Made by a program: the position numbers and the translations under genes. Positions 45,001-52,925 of a stretch of DNA of 64,000 nucleotides are shown here, piece by piece (the first letter of the stretch is position 1; each line of letters begins with the position of its first letter). Below the pieces are notes generated by a model. The model had not been told where the DNA came from, ran no database searches, and saw only the letters and a list, made by a program, of their open reading frames with translations. This DNA comes from Sphingomonas profundi. GTDB taxonomy: Bacteria > Pseudomonadota > Alphaproteobacteria > Sphingomonadales > Sphingomonadaceae. Where the stretch lies: the NCBI RefSeq assembly GCF_009739515.1, contig NZ_CP046535.1:1488001-1552000 (forward strand). The letters are read 5' to 3'.

Positions 45001-45525
45001 GAAATAATCCTCGGCGGAGGGGAACATGCCGCTGGAAAGGGCGAGCCGCGCCTTCTCGTTGACGCGGAGATACCAGTCGGCATCGAAGGTGAAGAGGGGC
45101 CTCTCGGCGTAGAACTGGCTCGCGCTCTCCCGCGCCTGCGACGCGGCCGTATCGCGCAGTCCGGCCAGATCCAGCGCGGTAATCGCGTCGCCCAGTTCCT
45201 CGCGACCCAGCAGCGCGTCCAGCAGCACCCACCAGTTTGCGCCCGCGACATCGCTGGCGGCGGGAGCAAAACGGGCGACCCATTTAGCCGCTGTCCTGAA
45301 GTCGGCAAATGCAAGGCGCTCGTAAGGCGATCGACCACCCTCGATCGCAGTCTTCATCACCACACCCAGCTCACCAGAGCCCAGTATATCGGTGATGACG
45401 CGCTTTATAGTCTGGCCGATGCGCTCCTGAATGACTATGTCGTTCTCGGGCGGCCGGGCCAGCAGCAGCAGATATACGGCGCGTATGTCGTCCTTACCGG
45501 CGCTGCCATCGAGGAACCTGTGCAT
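42058..45525 (-). CDS. Large multidomain glycosyltransferase (GT2 plus GT4-like)
   Basis: About 1155 residues. The first 440 contain five or so repeats with a [FL][DSC]xx[YWF]Y motif (FDADWYLRVN, FDDDYYLVTNADAR, FDPAFYLTRHPDIETA, FSPQYYRER) each followed by an HGxxEGY-like end. A GT2 domain follows from about 480 (SLIVPVFNEVEFTARFL, VVDNGSEDGTD, VANNDIEFAPD, then YYEETDFSFRLHE). A GT4-like domain forms the C-terminus (GVASKVLEPMMLGVPVV near 1040). The GTG at 45549 is possible, but the ATG at 45525 has GGAG eight bases upstream. It probably builds a surface polysaccharide; donor and acceptor are unknown. Confidence 0.82.
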   Translation of the reverse strand: MHRFLDGSAGKDDIRAVYLLLLARPPENDIVIQERIGQTIKRVITDILGSGELGVVMKTAIEGGRSPYERLAFADFRTAAKWVARFAPAASDVAGANWWVLLDALLGREELGDAITALDLAGLRDTAASQARESASQFYAERPLFTFDADWYLRVNEKARLALSSGMFPSAEDYFLADGIRDGQQALPAFPNNRVASYRKVLRQGPLTIEHVLAQMEMDARAGELTHWLFSAPYYAKILDWKRDAEEQDGDRPTERGSYLDFLLYGDGKGYNPHPLFCPFAYRSYAGERAPVGAFADYIRHGCLAGRRTSAVFDDDYYLVTNADARYALLTGTHVSALHHFLTSGMNRDLPFSPDFDPAFYLTRHPDIETAIRGGHIPSASYHFIFHGLAEGYAPNPYFSPQYYRERQPHAPGEMRELGIRSELEHFLLIGKARGYKPSPPLVSGQPAMDAAKAVFQRRTRRSFNTLSRTPLDFTPFSVDPAISLIVPVFNEVEFTARFLECAYFAAAFLKQATGLGCEVIVVDNGSEDGTDRLLARCPGLVIVRFPGPIGFPRAVNAGVAQARGKVIVVANNDIEFAPDTLVKVHGRLAADDWIGLLGGLTILPNETLQEAGSFLDHTAGVIGLGRHEDPWNEYFQGVHEADYCTGSFIAFRRADYDAVDGFDEAFSPGYYEETDFSFRLHETLGKKAAIDSAIQINHFEHASFGKGRPPTTAYALIRRNQARFAEKHRAALAQRPSPLALRGGAGAKPQTIDRTRLLVIEDLMPDRRLGSGFVRSAQLLGGLSDAGVAYDLLVLNPSSVVDDYSDPLVTVYRGWMAGEDVETVLSRDGGAYSHIMVCRTHNLTRFGGLIERLRHQHGFKVICDTEALSVLRLLETKRQAGRPVDAAEQQSAVRLELDAPVSVAHWIAVSPYERELIEAAGFGPTSMICHRFDRAPAGTPRPFDERRRVLAVGAIHEAGAPNHDGLLWFMDRIYGECREAMAGLTLTIVGYWHPEVRESFEARYTDAAIEFAGVVSEARLAELYAETRIAIAPTRFAAGVASKVLEPMMLGVPVVMTDLLEEQIVGSQAVGTSGLAVARRDDGGRSFADWMCALATDAGTWERVREAQYAAAAPLGGAKAFDDGIRHLILSAGLAPAGRRAKAAPRRTLADAIE

Positions 45526-45702
45526 CCGATTTGCTCCGCCCACTGGCACGCCTTTTACGATCGAACCTTTATAAGCTAATCGGCTGATTGCAAGCTGACG
45601 GGCACCCTCATCCCCCGGCGCATCGCCGCCGCGAGCTTCGGGCGGCGGACGGCCGAAAGCCCGATCCAGGGACTGGCGTCGTCCGGACAGGCGGCCCGCC
45701 GC

Positions 45703-45882
45703 TCACGCCGGCCACGCGAGGATCAGCACGTTGCCCAGCAGCACCAGCGCCGCCACGATCATCAGCACCCCGCGTCGCCGATCCGCCACGCGGCGGCGGA
45801 TCAGGTAGAGGCCCCCGGCCGCAAGCGCGAAGACCGCCAGCATCGCGGTGCCGAGGAACAGGGGCAGGTTGCCGGCCGGCAT
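45703..45882 (-). CDS. Small two-helix membrane protein
   Basis: 59 residues, beginning MPAGNLPLFLGTAMLAVFAL and ending LLGNVLILAWPA. Two hydrophobic helices (about 6-28 and 39-57) flank a very basic loop (IRRRVADRRRG). It starts 15 bp after the sspB stop in the same direction and is probably cotranscribed. No family recognised; the hydrophobic pattern and clean reading frame support it as real. The 177 bp between it and the glycosyltransferase start hold no gene. Confidence 0.6.
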   Translation of the reverse strand: MPAGNLPLFLGTAMLAVFALAAGGLYLIRRRVADRRRGVLMIVAALVLLGNVLILAWPA

Positions 45883-45897
45883 GGCTGGCGGCGCGGC

Positions 45898-46377
45898 CTA
45901 TTTCTTGCGCGTGAAATCGACCGAGACGACGTTCGAGCCGTCCTCGATCGGCTCGGCCACCGGCGCGTCGTTGCCGGCGCTGCCGGATTCGGGCGCGTCG
46001 TCCTCGCCCTGCGCCTGGAACTGCAGCGCGAAATTGACCGCGGGATCGACGAAGCCCGTCACCGCGGCGAAGGGCACGATCAGCTTGGAGGCGACCTGGT
46101 TGAAGCTCAGCCCCACCTCGAACCCGTCCGGCGTCACCTTCAGATCCCAGAAACGGTTCTGGATGACGATCGTCATCTCGTCGGGAAAGCGCTCGATCAG
46201 GTGGCGCGGGATGTCCACGCCGGCCGCCGTCGTCTTGAAGGTGATGTAGAAATGGTGCTGGCCCGGCAGGCCGCCATTGCGCTCCACCTCGCCCAGCACC
46301 CGGCCGACGACGGCGCGCAACGCCTCCTGCACGATCTCGTCATAGGGAATCAGGCTGTCGGGCGCGGTGTCGCTCAT
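45898..46377 (-). CDS. sspB: SspB-like ClpXP adaptor, alphaproteobacterial type
   Basis: 159-residue SspB-alpha-type protein that delivers ssrA-tagged substrates to ClpXP. The N-terminal substrate-binding fold shows YDEIVQEALRAVVGRVLGEV, then HHFYITFKTTAAGVDIP and VIQNRFWDLKVTPDGFEVGL. An acidic linker follows and the end VVSVDFTRKK is the ClpX-docking tail. ATG at 46377. It is divergent from hisB across 75 bp. Confidence 0.9.
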   Translation of the reverse strand: MSDTAPDSLIPYDEIVQEALRAVVGRVLGEVERNGGLPGQHHFYITFKTTAAGVDIPRHLIERFPDEMTIVIQNRFWDLKVTPDGFEVGLSFNQVASKLIVPFAAVTGFVDPAVNFALQFQAQGEDDAPESGSAGNDAPVAEPIEDGSNVVSVDFTRKK

Positions 46378-46452
46378 GCCCGCTAGGTGAACGCTGCGTT
46401 CGGGCCGGTCAAGCGCGTTGCGCCTGTCGCGGGCCGCGCTATAGCCGCCACC

Positions 46453-47052
46453 ATGCGCACCGCCTCGCTCCACCGCAAGACGAACGAGACCGACATCGCC
46501 GTGGAGATCAATCTCGACGGTTCGGGCAGCTACAGCATCGCGACCGGGATCGGCTTCCTCGATCACATGCTGGAGCAGCTTTCCCGCCACTCGCTGATCG
46601 ACATCCATCTCACCGCGAGCGGCGACCTGCATATCGACCAGCATCACACGACCGAGGATTCCGCCATCGCGCTGGGCGAGGCGTTCGGCCGCGCGCTCGG
46701 CGACCGGCGCGGTATCGCGCGCTTCGGCCACGCCTATGCGCCGATGGACGAGTGCCTGACGCGCGCGGCGATCGACGTGTCCGGCCGGCCCTTCTGCGTG
46801 TGGCGGGTGCAGTTCAGCCAGGCGAAGCTGGGCGACTTCGACACCGAATTGTTCGAGCACTGGTTCCACTCTTTCGCGCAGGGTGCGGGGATCACGCTGC
46901 ACGTCGAGAATCTCTACGGCCGCAACAACCACCATATCGTCGAGAGCAGCTTCAAGGCGGCGGCGCGGGCGCTGCGCGCGGCGATCGAGATCGACCCGCG
47001 CAAGGCCGATGCGATCCCCTCCACCAAGGGGACGCTGGGCGGCCATGCCTGA
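46453..47052 (+). CDS. hisB: Imidazoleglycerol-phosphate dehydratase
   Basis: Sixth step of histidine synthesis, 199 residues, monofunctional. The Mn-binding motifs are [11 protein letters not shown] near 58-68 and [20 protein letters not shown] near 155-174, with [14 protein letters not shown] near 35. ATG at 46453 gives [15 protein letters not shown], the common start. It is first of a his cluster and overlaps hisH by 8 bp. Confidence 0.96.
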   Translation: MRTASLHRKTNETDIAVEINLDGSGSYSIATGIGFLDHMLEQLSRHSLIDIHLTASGDLHIDQHHTTEDSAIALGEAFGRALGDRRGIARFGHAYAPMDECLTRAAIDVSGRPFCVWRVQFSQAKLGDFDTELFEHWFHSFAQGAGITLHVENLYGRNNHHIVESSFKAAARALRAAIEIDPRKADAIPSTKGTLGGHA

Positions 47053-47665
47053 GCGGATCGCGCTCGTCGATTACGGGGCGGGCAACCTTCGATCGGTCGA
47101 GAATGCGCTGCGGGCGGCCGGCGCGGAGGGTGTCGTCGTCACCGCCGATCCGCAGGCGGTGCGGGCTGCGGACCGCATCGTGCTGCCCGGCGTCGGCGCC
47201 TTCGCCAACTGCATGGGCGCGCTCTCGGCCGTGCCCGGCATGGTCGCCGCGCTGGAGGAGGCGGTGCGCGGGCGCGCCCGCCCGTTCCTCGGCGTGTGCG
47301 TCGGCATGCAGCTGATGGCGGATGCGGGCGAGGAGCATGGCCGCCACGCCGGGCTCGGCTGGATCGGCGGCACGGTGCGCCTGCTCGCCCCGGCCGATGC
47401 CGCGCTTAAGGTGCCGCACATGGGCTGGAACGACGTGGTCGCCGCCGCCGCCCATCCGCTGATCGTGCCGGGCGAGGCCTATTTCCTGCACAGCTACGTG
47501 TTCGATCCGGCCGATCCGGCGCATCTGGCCGCCACCAGCGACCATGGCGGCGCGCTGACGGCGGCGGTGGCGCGGGACAATATGGTCGGCGTGCAGTTCC
47601 ACCCGGAAAAGAGCCAGGCCTACGGCCTCGCCTTCCTCCGCCGCTTCCTCGATTGGCGCCCGTGA
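47045..47665 (+). CDS. hisH: Imidazole glycerol phosphate synthase, glutaminase subunit
   Basis: Class I glutamine amidotransferase of 206 residues that supplies ammonia to HisF. N-terminus [18 protein letters not shown]; nucleophile Cys in [11 protein letters not shown] near 80; His-Glu of the triad in VQFHPEKSQ near 188. The oxyanion loop PGVGAF is intact. Its synthase partner hisF lies downstream, separated by hisA and a repeat-rich gap. Confidence 0.95.
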   Translation: MPERIALVDYGAGNLRSVENALRAAGAEGVVVTADPQAVRAADRIVLPGVGAFANCMGALSAVPGMVAALEEAVRGRARPFLGVCVGMQLMADAGEEHGRHAGLGWIGGTVRLLAPADAALKVPHMGWNDVVAAAAHPLIVPGEAYFLHSYVFDPADPAHLAATSDHGGALTAAVARDNMVGVQFHPEKSQAYGLAFLRRFLDWRP

Positions 47666-47690
47666 GCGGGCCTCGCGTGAGAATCACCGC

Positions 47691-48425
47691 ATGAGCCTGA
47701 TCGTCTTTCCCGCCATCGATCTGAAGGGCGGCCAGATCGTCCGTCTGGCCGAGGGCGACATGGATCGCGCCACCGTCTACGGCGACGATCCGGCGGCGCA
47801 GGCGCTGGCCTTCGCGCAGGCCGGCGCCGATCACCTCCACGTCGTCGATCTCGACGGCGCCTTTGCCGGCCAGTCGGTGAATGGCGACGCCGTGGAGGCG
47901 ATCGTCCGCGCCTTTCCCGGCAAGGTGCAGGTGGGCGGCGGCATCCGGACGCGCGCCGGCATCGATCGCTGGCTGGCGCTTGGCGTCGACCGGGTCGTCA
48001 TCGGCACCGCCGCGCTGGAGGATCCGGATCTGGTGAAGGCGGCGGCGCGCGATCTGCCCGGCCGCATCGTGGTGGGCGTGGACGCGCGCGACGGCTTCGT
48101 CGCGACGCATGGCTGGGCGGAGGTGTCCGACCTCGCCGTCGCCGATCTCGCCGCGCGATTCGTCGATGCCGGCGTCGCCGCCCTGCTGTTCACCGACGTC
48201 GGGCGTGACGGGATGCTGAAGGGCTGCAACGTGGAGGCGACGCTGCGCCTGGCCCGCCGCACGACCATTCCGGTGATCGCCAGCGGCGGGGTGGCCGACC
48301 TCGCCGACATATTGAAGCTGGCGCGCCACCATTCGGAGGGGATCGAGGGCGTCATCACCGGCCGCGCGCTGTACGACGGCCGGCTCGATCTGGCCGACGC
48401 GATCCGCATCGCGCGCGGGCGATAG
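47691..48425 (+). CDS. hisA: Phosphoribosylformimino-AICAR ribotide isomerase
   Basis: TIM-barrel Amadori isomerase of 244 residues. Catalytic Asp in [14 protein letters not shown] near 8 and second acid in [14 protein letters not shown] near 165. Phosphate-binding loops GGGIRT near 82 and [10 protein letters not shown] near 200. It starts 25 bp after hisH. Confidence 0.96.
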   Translation: MSLIVFPAIDLKGGQIVRLAEGDMDRATVYGDDPAAQALAFAQAGADHLHVVDLDGAFAGQSVNGDAVEAIVRAFPGKVQVGGGIRTRAGIDRWLALGVDRVVIGTAALEDPDLVKAAARDLPGRIVVGVDARDGFVATHGWAEVSDLAVADLAARFVDAGVAALLFTDVGRDGMLKGCNVEATLRLARRTTIPVIASGGVADLADILKLARHHSEGIEGVITGRALYDGRLDLADAIRIARGR

Positions 48426-48511
48426 CGGTGCGCACGCCACCTCCCTTCCCCGAGGCGCTTTCGGTGCGCACGCCTGCCCGGGCGTTGGCGGTGCACCCCC
48501 TTCCTCCGCTG

Positions 48512-48631
48512 CCCCAAGCGCAGTCGAGGGGCCGGCCGGGCGCAGCCGGGCGCATCGCCTGGGCGGCAGGCGTGTCTCGACTGCGCTCGACAGATGGAGT
48601 GCCGTCGGGCGTGTCTCGACTTCGCTCGACA
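48512..48631. repeat. Palindromic repeat cluster in the hisA-hisF gap
   Basis: Within the 265-bp hisA-hisF gap: a variant of the 20-mer (48512-48531), the exact 27-bp repeat also found at 884-910 (48572-48598) and a third unit with core TCGACTTCGCTCGACA (48611-48631). No gene or other signal is seen in the gap. Confidence 0.7.
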
Positions 48632-48690
48632 CACGGCGGGGTTCCGGCGAGGGTCGCCATCTCGTGCGTGGGCGCCGGGGCACACCGGCG

Positions 48691-49494
48691 ATGACCGTCC
48701 GGGTCCGCATCATCCCCTGCCTCGACGTCGCCGGCGGGCGGGTGGTGAAGGGGGTGAACTTCGTCGATCTCGCCGATGCCGGCGATCCGGTGCAGCAGGC
48801 CCGCGTCTATGATGCCGCGGAGGCGGACGAGCTCTGCTTCCTCGACATCACCGCCAGCCACGAGGGGCGCGGCACCATCCTGGACGTCGTCGCGCGGACC
48901 GCCGCCGTCTGCTTCATGCCGCTCACCGTCGGCGGCGGCGTGCGGACGGTGGAGGACGGCCGCGCGCTGCTGCTGGCGGGCGCCGACAAGGTGGCGATCA
49001 ACTCCGCCGCCGTCGCCCGGCCGGAACTGGCCGGCGAGCTGGCCGAACGGTTCGGCAGCCAGTGCGTCGTTGGCGCGATCGACGCGCGCGCCACGGCGCC
49101 GGGCCGGTGGGAGATATACACCCATGGCGGCCGCCAGCCGACCGGCATCGATGCCGTCGCCCACGCCCGCCACCTCGCCGCGCTGGGCGCGGGCGAGCTG
49201 CTCGTCACCTCGATGGATCGGGACGGCACGCGCGGCGGCTACGATCTCGCCCTCACCCGCGCCATCGCGGATGCGGTCACGGTGCCGGTGATCGCCAGCG
49301 GCGGCGTCGGTACGCTCGGCGATCTGGTGGCCGGCATCCGCGAGGGCGGGGCCAGCGCGGTGCTGGCGGCATCGATCTTCCACTTCGGCCAGCACAGCAT
49401 CGCGGAGGCGCGCGCCGCGCTGGCGGCGGCCGGCCTGCCCGTGCGCGGCGCCGCCGCGGCGCCGAGCCCCATGGCGCACGGCCCGGGCGCTTGA
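48691..49494 (+). CDS. hisF: Imidazole glycerol phosphate synthase, cyclase subunit
   Basis: 267-residue TIM barrel that cyclises PRFAR with ammonia from HisH, releasing AICAR. Catalytic Asp in [18 protein letters not shown] near 11; second catalytic Asp in [14 protein letters not shown] near 130-140. Phosphate loops [10 protein letters not shown] and [11 protein letters not shown] are intact. ATG at 48691 was chosen; upstream in-frame residues derive from the repeat cluster. The tail after GLPVRG is longer than usual. Confidence 0.95.
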   Translation: MTVRVRIIPCLDVAGGRVVKGVNFVDLADAGDPVQQARVYDAAEADELCFLDITASHEGRGTILDVVARTAAVCFMPLTVGGGVRTVEDGRALLLAGADKVAINSAAVARPELAGELAERFGSQCVVGAIDARATAPGRWEIYTHGGRQPTGIDAVAHARHLAALGAGELLVTSMDRDGTRGGYDLALTRAIADAVTVPVIASGGVGTLGDLVAGIREGGASAVLAASIFHFGQHSIAEARAALAAAGLPVRGAAAAPSPMAHGPGA

Positions 49495-49525
49495 CCCGTG
49501 GCCGCCGCCGCTCTCTAACGCCGGC

Positions 49526-49843
49526 ATGACCGAGACGCTGAGAACCCTGGAAGCGACGATCGCGCGCCGGCGCGGGGCCGATCCCGAACACTCCTACGTC
49601 GCCCGGCTGTTCGGCAAGGGCCGCGCCAAGATCGCCCAGAAGCTGGGCGAGGAAGCGGTGGAGACGGTGATCGCGGCCATGCGCGGCGACAAACGGGAAA
49701 TGATCGGCGAGGCGGCCGACCTGCTGTTCCACCTCGCCGTGCTGCTGGCCGAGATGGGCATCCCGCTGGACGCGGTGATGGCCGAGCTCGATCGCCGCGA
49801 AGGCATATCGGGCATCGCCGAGAAGGCCGGCCGCACGCCCTGA
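49526..49843 (+). CDS. hisE: Phosphoribosyl-ATP diphosphatase
   Basis: 105-residue MazG-like all-helical pyrophosphatase, second step of histidine synthesis. The family pattern is clear: DPEHSYVARLFGKGRAKIAQ, then KLGEEAVETVIAA and EAADLLFHLAVLLAEMG. It is separate from hisI, which is not in the window. It follows hisF by 31 bp. Confidence 0.94.
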   Translation: MTETLRTLEATIARRRGADPEHSYVARLFGKGRAKIAQKLGEEAVETVIAAMRGDKREMIGEAADLLFHLAVLLAEMGIPLDAVMAELDRREGISGIAEKAGRTP

Positions 49844-49873
49844 CCCCGTTCCATCTACCGCCGGAGGCCCGCC

Positions 49874-50251
49874 ATGCCGATCGACGCCACCCTGCCCTAT
49901 GACGACACCAACATCTTCGCCCGCATCCTGCGCGGCGAGATCCCCTCCACCCGCGTGTATGAGGACGCGTTCGCCCTCGCCTTCCACGACATCGCCCCGC
50001 AGGCGCCGACCCACCTGCTGGTGATTCCCAAGGGCCGCTACGTCTCGTGGGACGACTTCGCCGCAAAGGCGGACGATGCCGAGATCGCCGGCTTCGTCCG
50101 CGCGGTTGGCCATGTCGCGCGCGAGGCGGGGCTGGTGGAGCCCGGCTATCGCCTGCTCGCCAATATCGGCGGGCACGGCCATCAGGAGGTGCCGCACCTG
50201 CACGTCCACATCTTCGGCGGGCGGCAGCTGGGCGCGATGCTGCCGCGCTGA
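49874..50251 (+). CDS. HIT-family nucleotide hydrolase/transferase (HinT-like)
   Basis: 125-residue histidine triad protein, probably a purine nucleoside phosphoramidase. The triad HLHVHIFGGRQLG is near 110 and the N-terminal segment DDTNIFARILRGEIPSTRVYED is typical of HinT/PKCI-like proteins. It is 30 bp after hisE and probably cotranscribed with the his genes, an order common in alphaproteobacteria. Confidence 0.9.
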   Translation: MPIDATLPYDDTNIFARILRGEIPSTRVYEDAFALAFHDIAPQAPTHLLVIPKGRYVSWDDFAAKADDAEIAGFVRAVGHVAREAGLVEPGYRLLANIGGHGHQEVPHLHVHIFGGRQLGAMLPR

Positions 50252-50386
50252 GGGCGGGACGCGGCCCCGGCCGATGTCCGTTCCCGCGCTGCCGCTAACC
50301 GCGCAGGCTTGCGCCCGTCCCATATCCGATTAGGCTCGGCCGATTGAAGCGGGCCGTGTTCCAGCCCGCCTGTCGGGGGACACCGC

Positions 50387-51988
50387 ATGATATTCGGTCG
50401 CGTGAAATCACTCGACGCCATTCTCCTCACCGCCCAGCGCAAGGGCCTGCACCGCACGCTCGGCGCGTTCCAGCTGACCATGCTCGGCGTGGGCGCGGTC
50501 ATCGGCACCGGCATCTTCGTGCTGACGTCGGAAGCGGCGCAGAAGGCGGGGCCGGGCATGCTCGTCAGCTTCGTCATCGCCGGCTTCGTCTGCGCGGTGG
50601 CGGCGCTCTGCTATTCGGAGCTCGCCTCCATGGTGCCGGTCTCCGGCTCCGCCTACACCTACACCTACGCCGTGGTGGGCGAGCTGCTCGCCTGGATGGT
50701 CGGCTGGGCGCTGATCCTGGAATATGCGGTGGGCGCCAGCGCCGTCGCGGTCGGCTGGTCCAACCACGCCGTCGGCCTGCTGCGCGGGCTGGGGATCGGC
50801 TTTCCCCATCTGCTCAGCAACGGCGATGCGCTGATGGCGCATGTGCAGCTCGCCTTCGGCGCCGCGCCCTCGGCCGATCTGCAGGCCGCGATCGAGACGG
50901 GCGGTTATTTCAACCTGCCGGCCGTCGTCATCTCGGTGCTGGTCACGTGGCTCCTGATCGTGGGCACGACCGAGAGCGCGCGGGTGAACGCGGTGCTGGT
51001 GGCGATCAAGATCACCGCCCTCACCCTGTTCGTGGCGCTGACCCTGCCGGTGCTGAACGCGGAGAATTTCACGCCCTTCTCGCCCACCGGCGCCTCCGGC
51101 ATGTTCGGCGCCGCCGCCTCGATCTTCTTCGCCTATGTGGGCTTCGATGCCGTTTCAACCGCGGCCGAGGAGACCAAGAACCCGCAGCGCAACGTGCCGA
51201 TCGGCCTGATCGGCAGCCTGTTCATCTGCACCCTGTTCTACCTGCTCGTCGCCTCCGGCGCGATCGGCGCGATCGGCGCGCAGCCGGTGGTCGGCGCGGA
51301 CGGCGGCGTGCTGGCGCCGGGATCGGCCGAGATGGCCGGGCGCTGCGCCGCCATCGTGCGCGGCGGGCTGGAGGAGCCGCTCGTCTGCTCCAAGGAGGCG
51401 CTGGTCCACGTGCTCGACACGATCGGGTGGGAGAAGATCGGCCGCCTCGTCGGTCTCGCCGCCGTGCTGGCGCTGCCCTCTGTGGTGCTGATGATGATGT
51501 TCGGCCAGACCCGCGTCTTCTTCACCATGGCGCGTGACGGCCTGCTGCCGGAGAAGCTGGCCAGCGTGCACCCGCGCTACCGCACGCCGCACGTCGTCAC
51601 CTTGGTGACGGGCGCCGGCGCCACGCTGGCGGCGGCCGTGCTGCCGGTGGGCCGACTGGCGGACTATTCGAACTCGGGCACCCTGTTCGCCTTCCTGATG
51701 GTGGCGATATCGGTGATGGTGCTGCGGCGGACCGATCCGGGCCGCGTCCGCCCGTTCCGCACGCCGGCGGTGTGGATCATCGCGCCGCTGGCGATCGTCG
51801 GCTGCGTGGCGCTCTATTTCTCGCTGCCGCTGCTCGCCATCCTGGTGCTGCCGGTGTGGGGCGGCATCGGCCTGCTCGTCTATTTCGGCTACAGCCGCAG
51901 CCGCAGCCATGTCGGCCGCGGGCTGGACGACGTGCCCGAGGGCAAGGTGTCCGGGGTGGAGCCGCCGATGCCCGGCACGGCGGGATAG
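50387..51988 (+). CDS. APC-family amino acid permease
   Basis: 533-residue inner-membrane transporter with about 12 hydrophobic helices, most like the cationic amino acid transporter (CAT/YfnA) group. The first helix carries the substrate-binding GAVIGTGIFVLTSEAA near 38-53, and the E-x-Y region AALCYSELASMVPVSGSAYT follows. A loop of about 60 residues after helix 7 (from AIGAQPVVGADGG) is longer than usual and contains two cysteines. Substrate not determinable. Confidence 0.86.
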   Translation: MIFGRVKSLDAILLTAQRKGLHRTLGAFQLTMLGVGAVIGTGIFVLTSEAAQKAGPGMLVSFVIAGFVCAVAALCYSELASMVPVSGSAYTYTYAVVGELLAWMVGWALILEYAVGASAVAVGWSNHAVGLLRGLGIGFPHLLSNGDALMAHVQLAFGAAPSADLQAAIETGGYFNLPAVVISVLVTWLLIVGTTESARVNAVLVAIKITALTLFVALTLPVLNAENFTPFSPTGASGMFGAAASIFFAYVGFDAVSTAAEETKNPQRNVPIGLIGSLFICTLFYLLVASGAIGAIGAQPVVGADGGVLAPGSAEMAGRCAAIVRGGLEEPLVCSKEALVHVLDTIGWEKIGRLVGLAAVLALPSVVLMMMFGQTRVFFTMARDGLLPEKLASVHPRYRTPHVVTLVTGAGATLAAAVLPVGRLADYSNSGTLFAFLMVAISVMVLRRTDPGRVRPFRTPAVWIIAPLAIVGCVALYFSLPLLAILVLPVWGGIGLLVYFGYSRSRSHVGRGLDDVPEGKVSGVEPPMPGTAG

Positions 51989-52106
51989 AACGTCGCCGCG
52001 CAGGCCTTCCACCGCAGTCGCCGTGAGGCGCGTGCCATTCCCGCCTGCTGGCAGGATATGGCACGGCGCCTCTTCCGTTCCGCTTGACGCGGCACGCCCA
52101 TGCTGG

Positions 52107-52121
52107 GAACATAAAGGGAAC
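52107..52121 (+). promoter_or_regulatory. LexA box of the imuA-imuB-dnaE2 cassette
   Basis: GAAC-N7-GAAC (GAAC, ATAAAGG, GAAC), an exact fit to the alphaproteobacterial SOS operator, 21 bp before the imuA start. Confidence 0.85.
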
Positions 52122-52142
52122 ACAAGAGTCGTCGAGTCCATC

Positions 52143-52925
52143 ATGTCCGCGTATCCGTCCGCCCGCGCCGAACGCCTCTCCGCCCTGCGGGAGGAGGTGC
52201 GCGCCATCGGCGCCACCGCCTCCGGCGCCGCGCGGGCGGTGCTGCCGTTCGGGCTGGAGACGCTGGACGCGCGGCTGGCCGATGGCGGCCTCGCGACCGG
52301 CGGGCTGCACGAGATTGCCGGCGCCACCTGCGCCATCGCCGACGATGCCGCCGCTACCCTGTTCGTGGCCGGCATCGCCGCCCGCGCCGGCGGCGCGCGG
52401 GCGAACATGCTCTGGGCGTTCGGCCGGCGCGATCTGTTCGCGCCCGGCCTGGCCCAGGCCGGGCTCGGCCCCAACCGGCTGATCCACGCCGAGGCGGGCC
52501 GCGATCCGGACATATTGGCGGTGATGGAGGAAGGCCTGCGCCACGGCGGCCTGTGCGCCGTGATCGGCGAGGTCGGCCGCATCGGCATGACGGCCACCCG
52601 TCGCCTCCAGCTCGCCGCCGAGGAGGGCGGCACCATCGCCCTGCTGCTGCGCCGCTGGCGGCCCCGATCGTCTGCCGCCGACGCCGATCCGCTGACCGAG
52701 CCCTCCGCCGCCACCACCCGCTGGCGCATCGCCTGCGCCCCGTCCGAGCCGTTGCCGGTGCCGGGCGTGGGGCGGCCGCGCTGGCATGTCGATCTCGTCC
52801 GCCAGCGTGGCGGCGAGCCTTTTTCCTGTATCCTGGGAGGATGCGATGCCGAGGGTCGCCTCGCTCTACCTACCGAATCTCGCGACCGATCGCCTGCGCC
52901 GCGCCGACGCCGCCGCGCGGCCTGA
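52143..52925 (+). CDS. imuA: ImuA-like SOS mutasome protein
   Basis: 260-residue RecA/SulA-like accessory protein of the damage-inducible translesion system. The core begins VLPFGLETLDARLADGGLATGGLHEIAG, a degenerate Walker A region without GKT. A WAFGRRDLFAPGLAQAGLGP segment and an LQLAAEEGGTIALLLRRW strand follow. A LexA box precedes it and imuB begins 80 bp before its end, so the two overlap strongly. It is thought to modulate RecA-dependent access of ImuB/DnaE2 to DNA. Confidence 0.88.
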   Translation: MSAYPSARAERLSALREEVRAIGATASGAARAVLPFGLETLDARLADGGLATGGLHEIAGATCAIADDAAATLFVAGIAARAGGARANMLWAFGRRDLFAPGLAQAGLGPNRLIHAEAGRDPDILAVMEEGLRHGGLCAVIGEVGRIGMTATRRLQLAAEEGGTIALLLRRWRPRSSAADADPLTEPSAATTRWRIACAPSEPLPVPGVGRPRWHVDLVRQRGGEPFSCILGGCDAEGRLALPTESRDRSPAPRRRRRAA

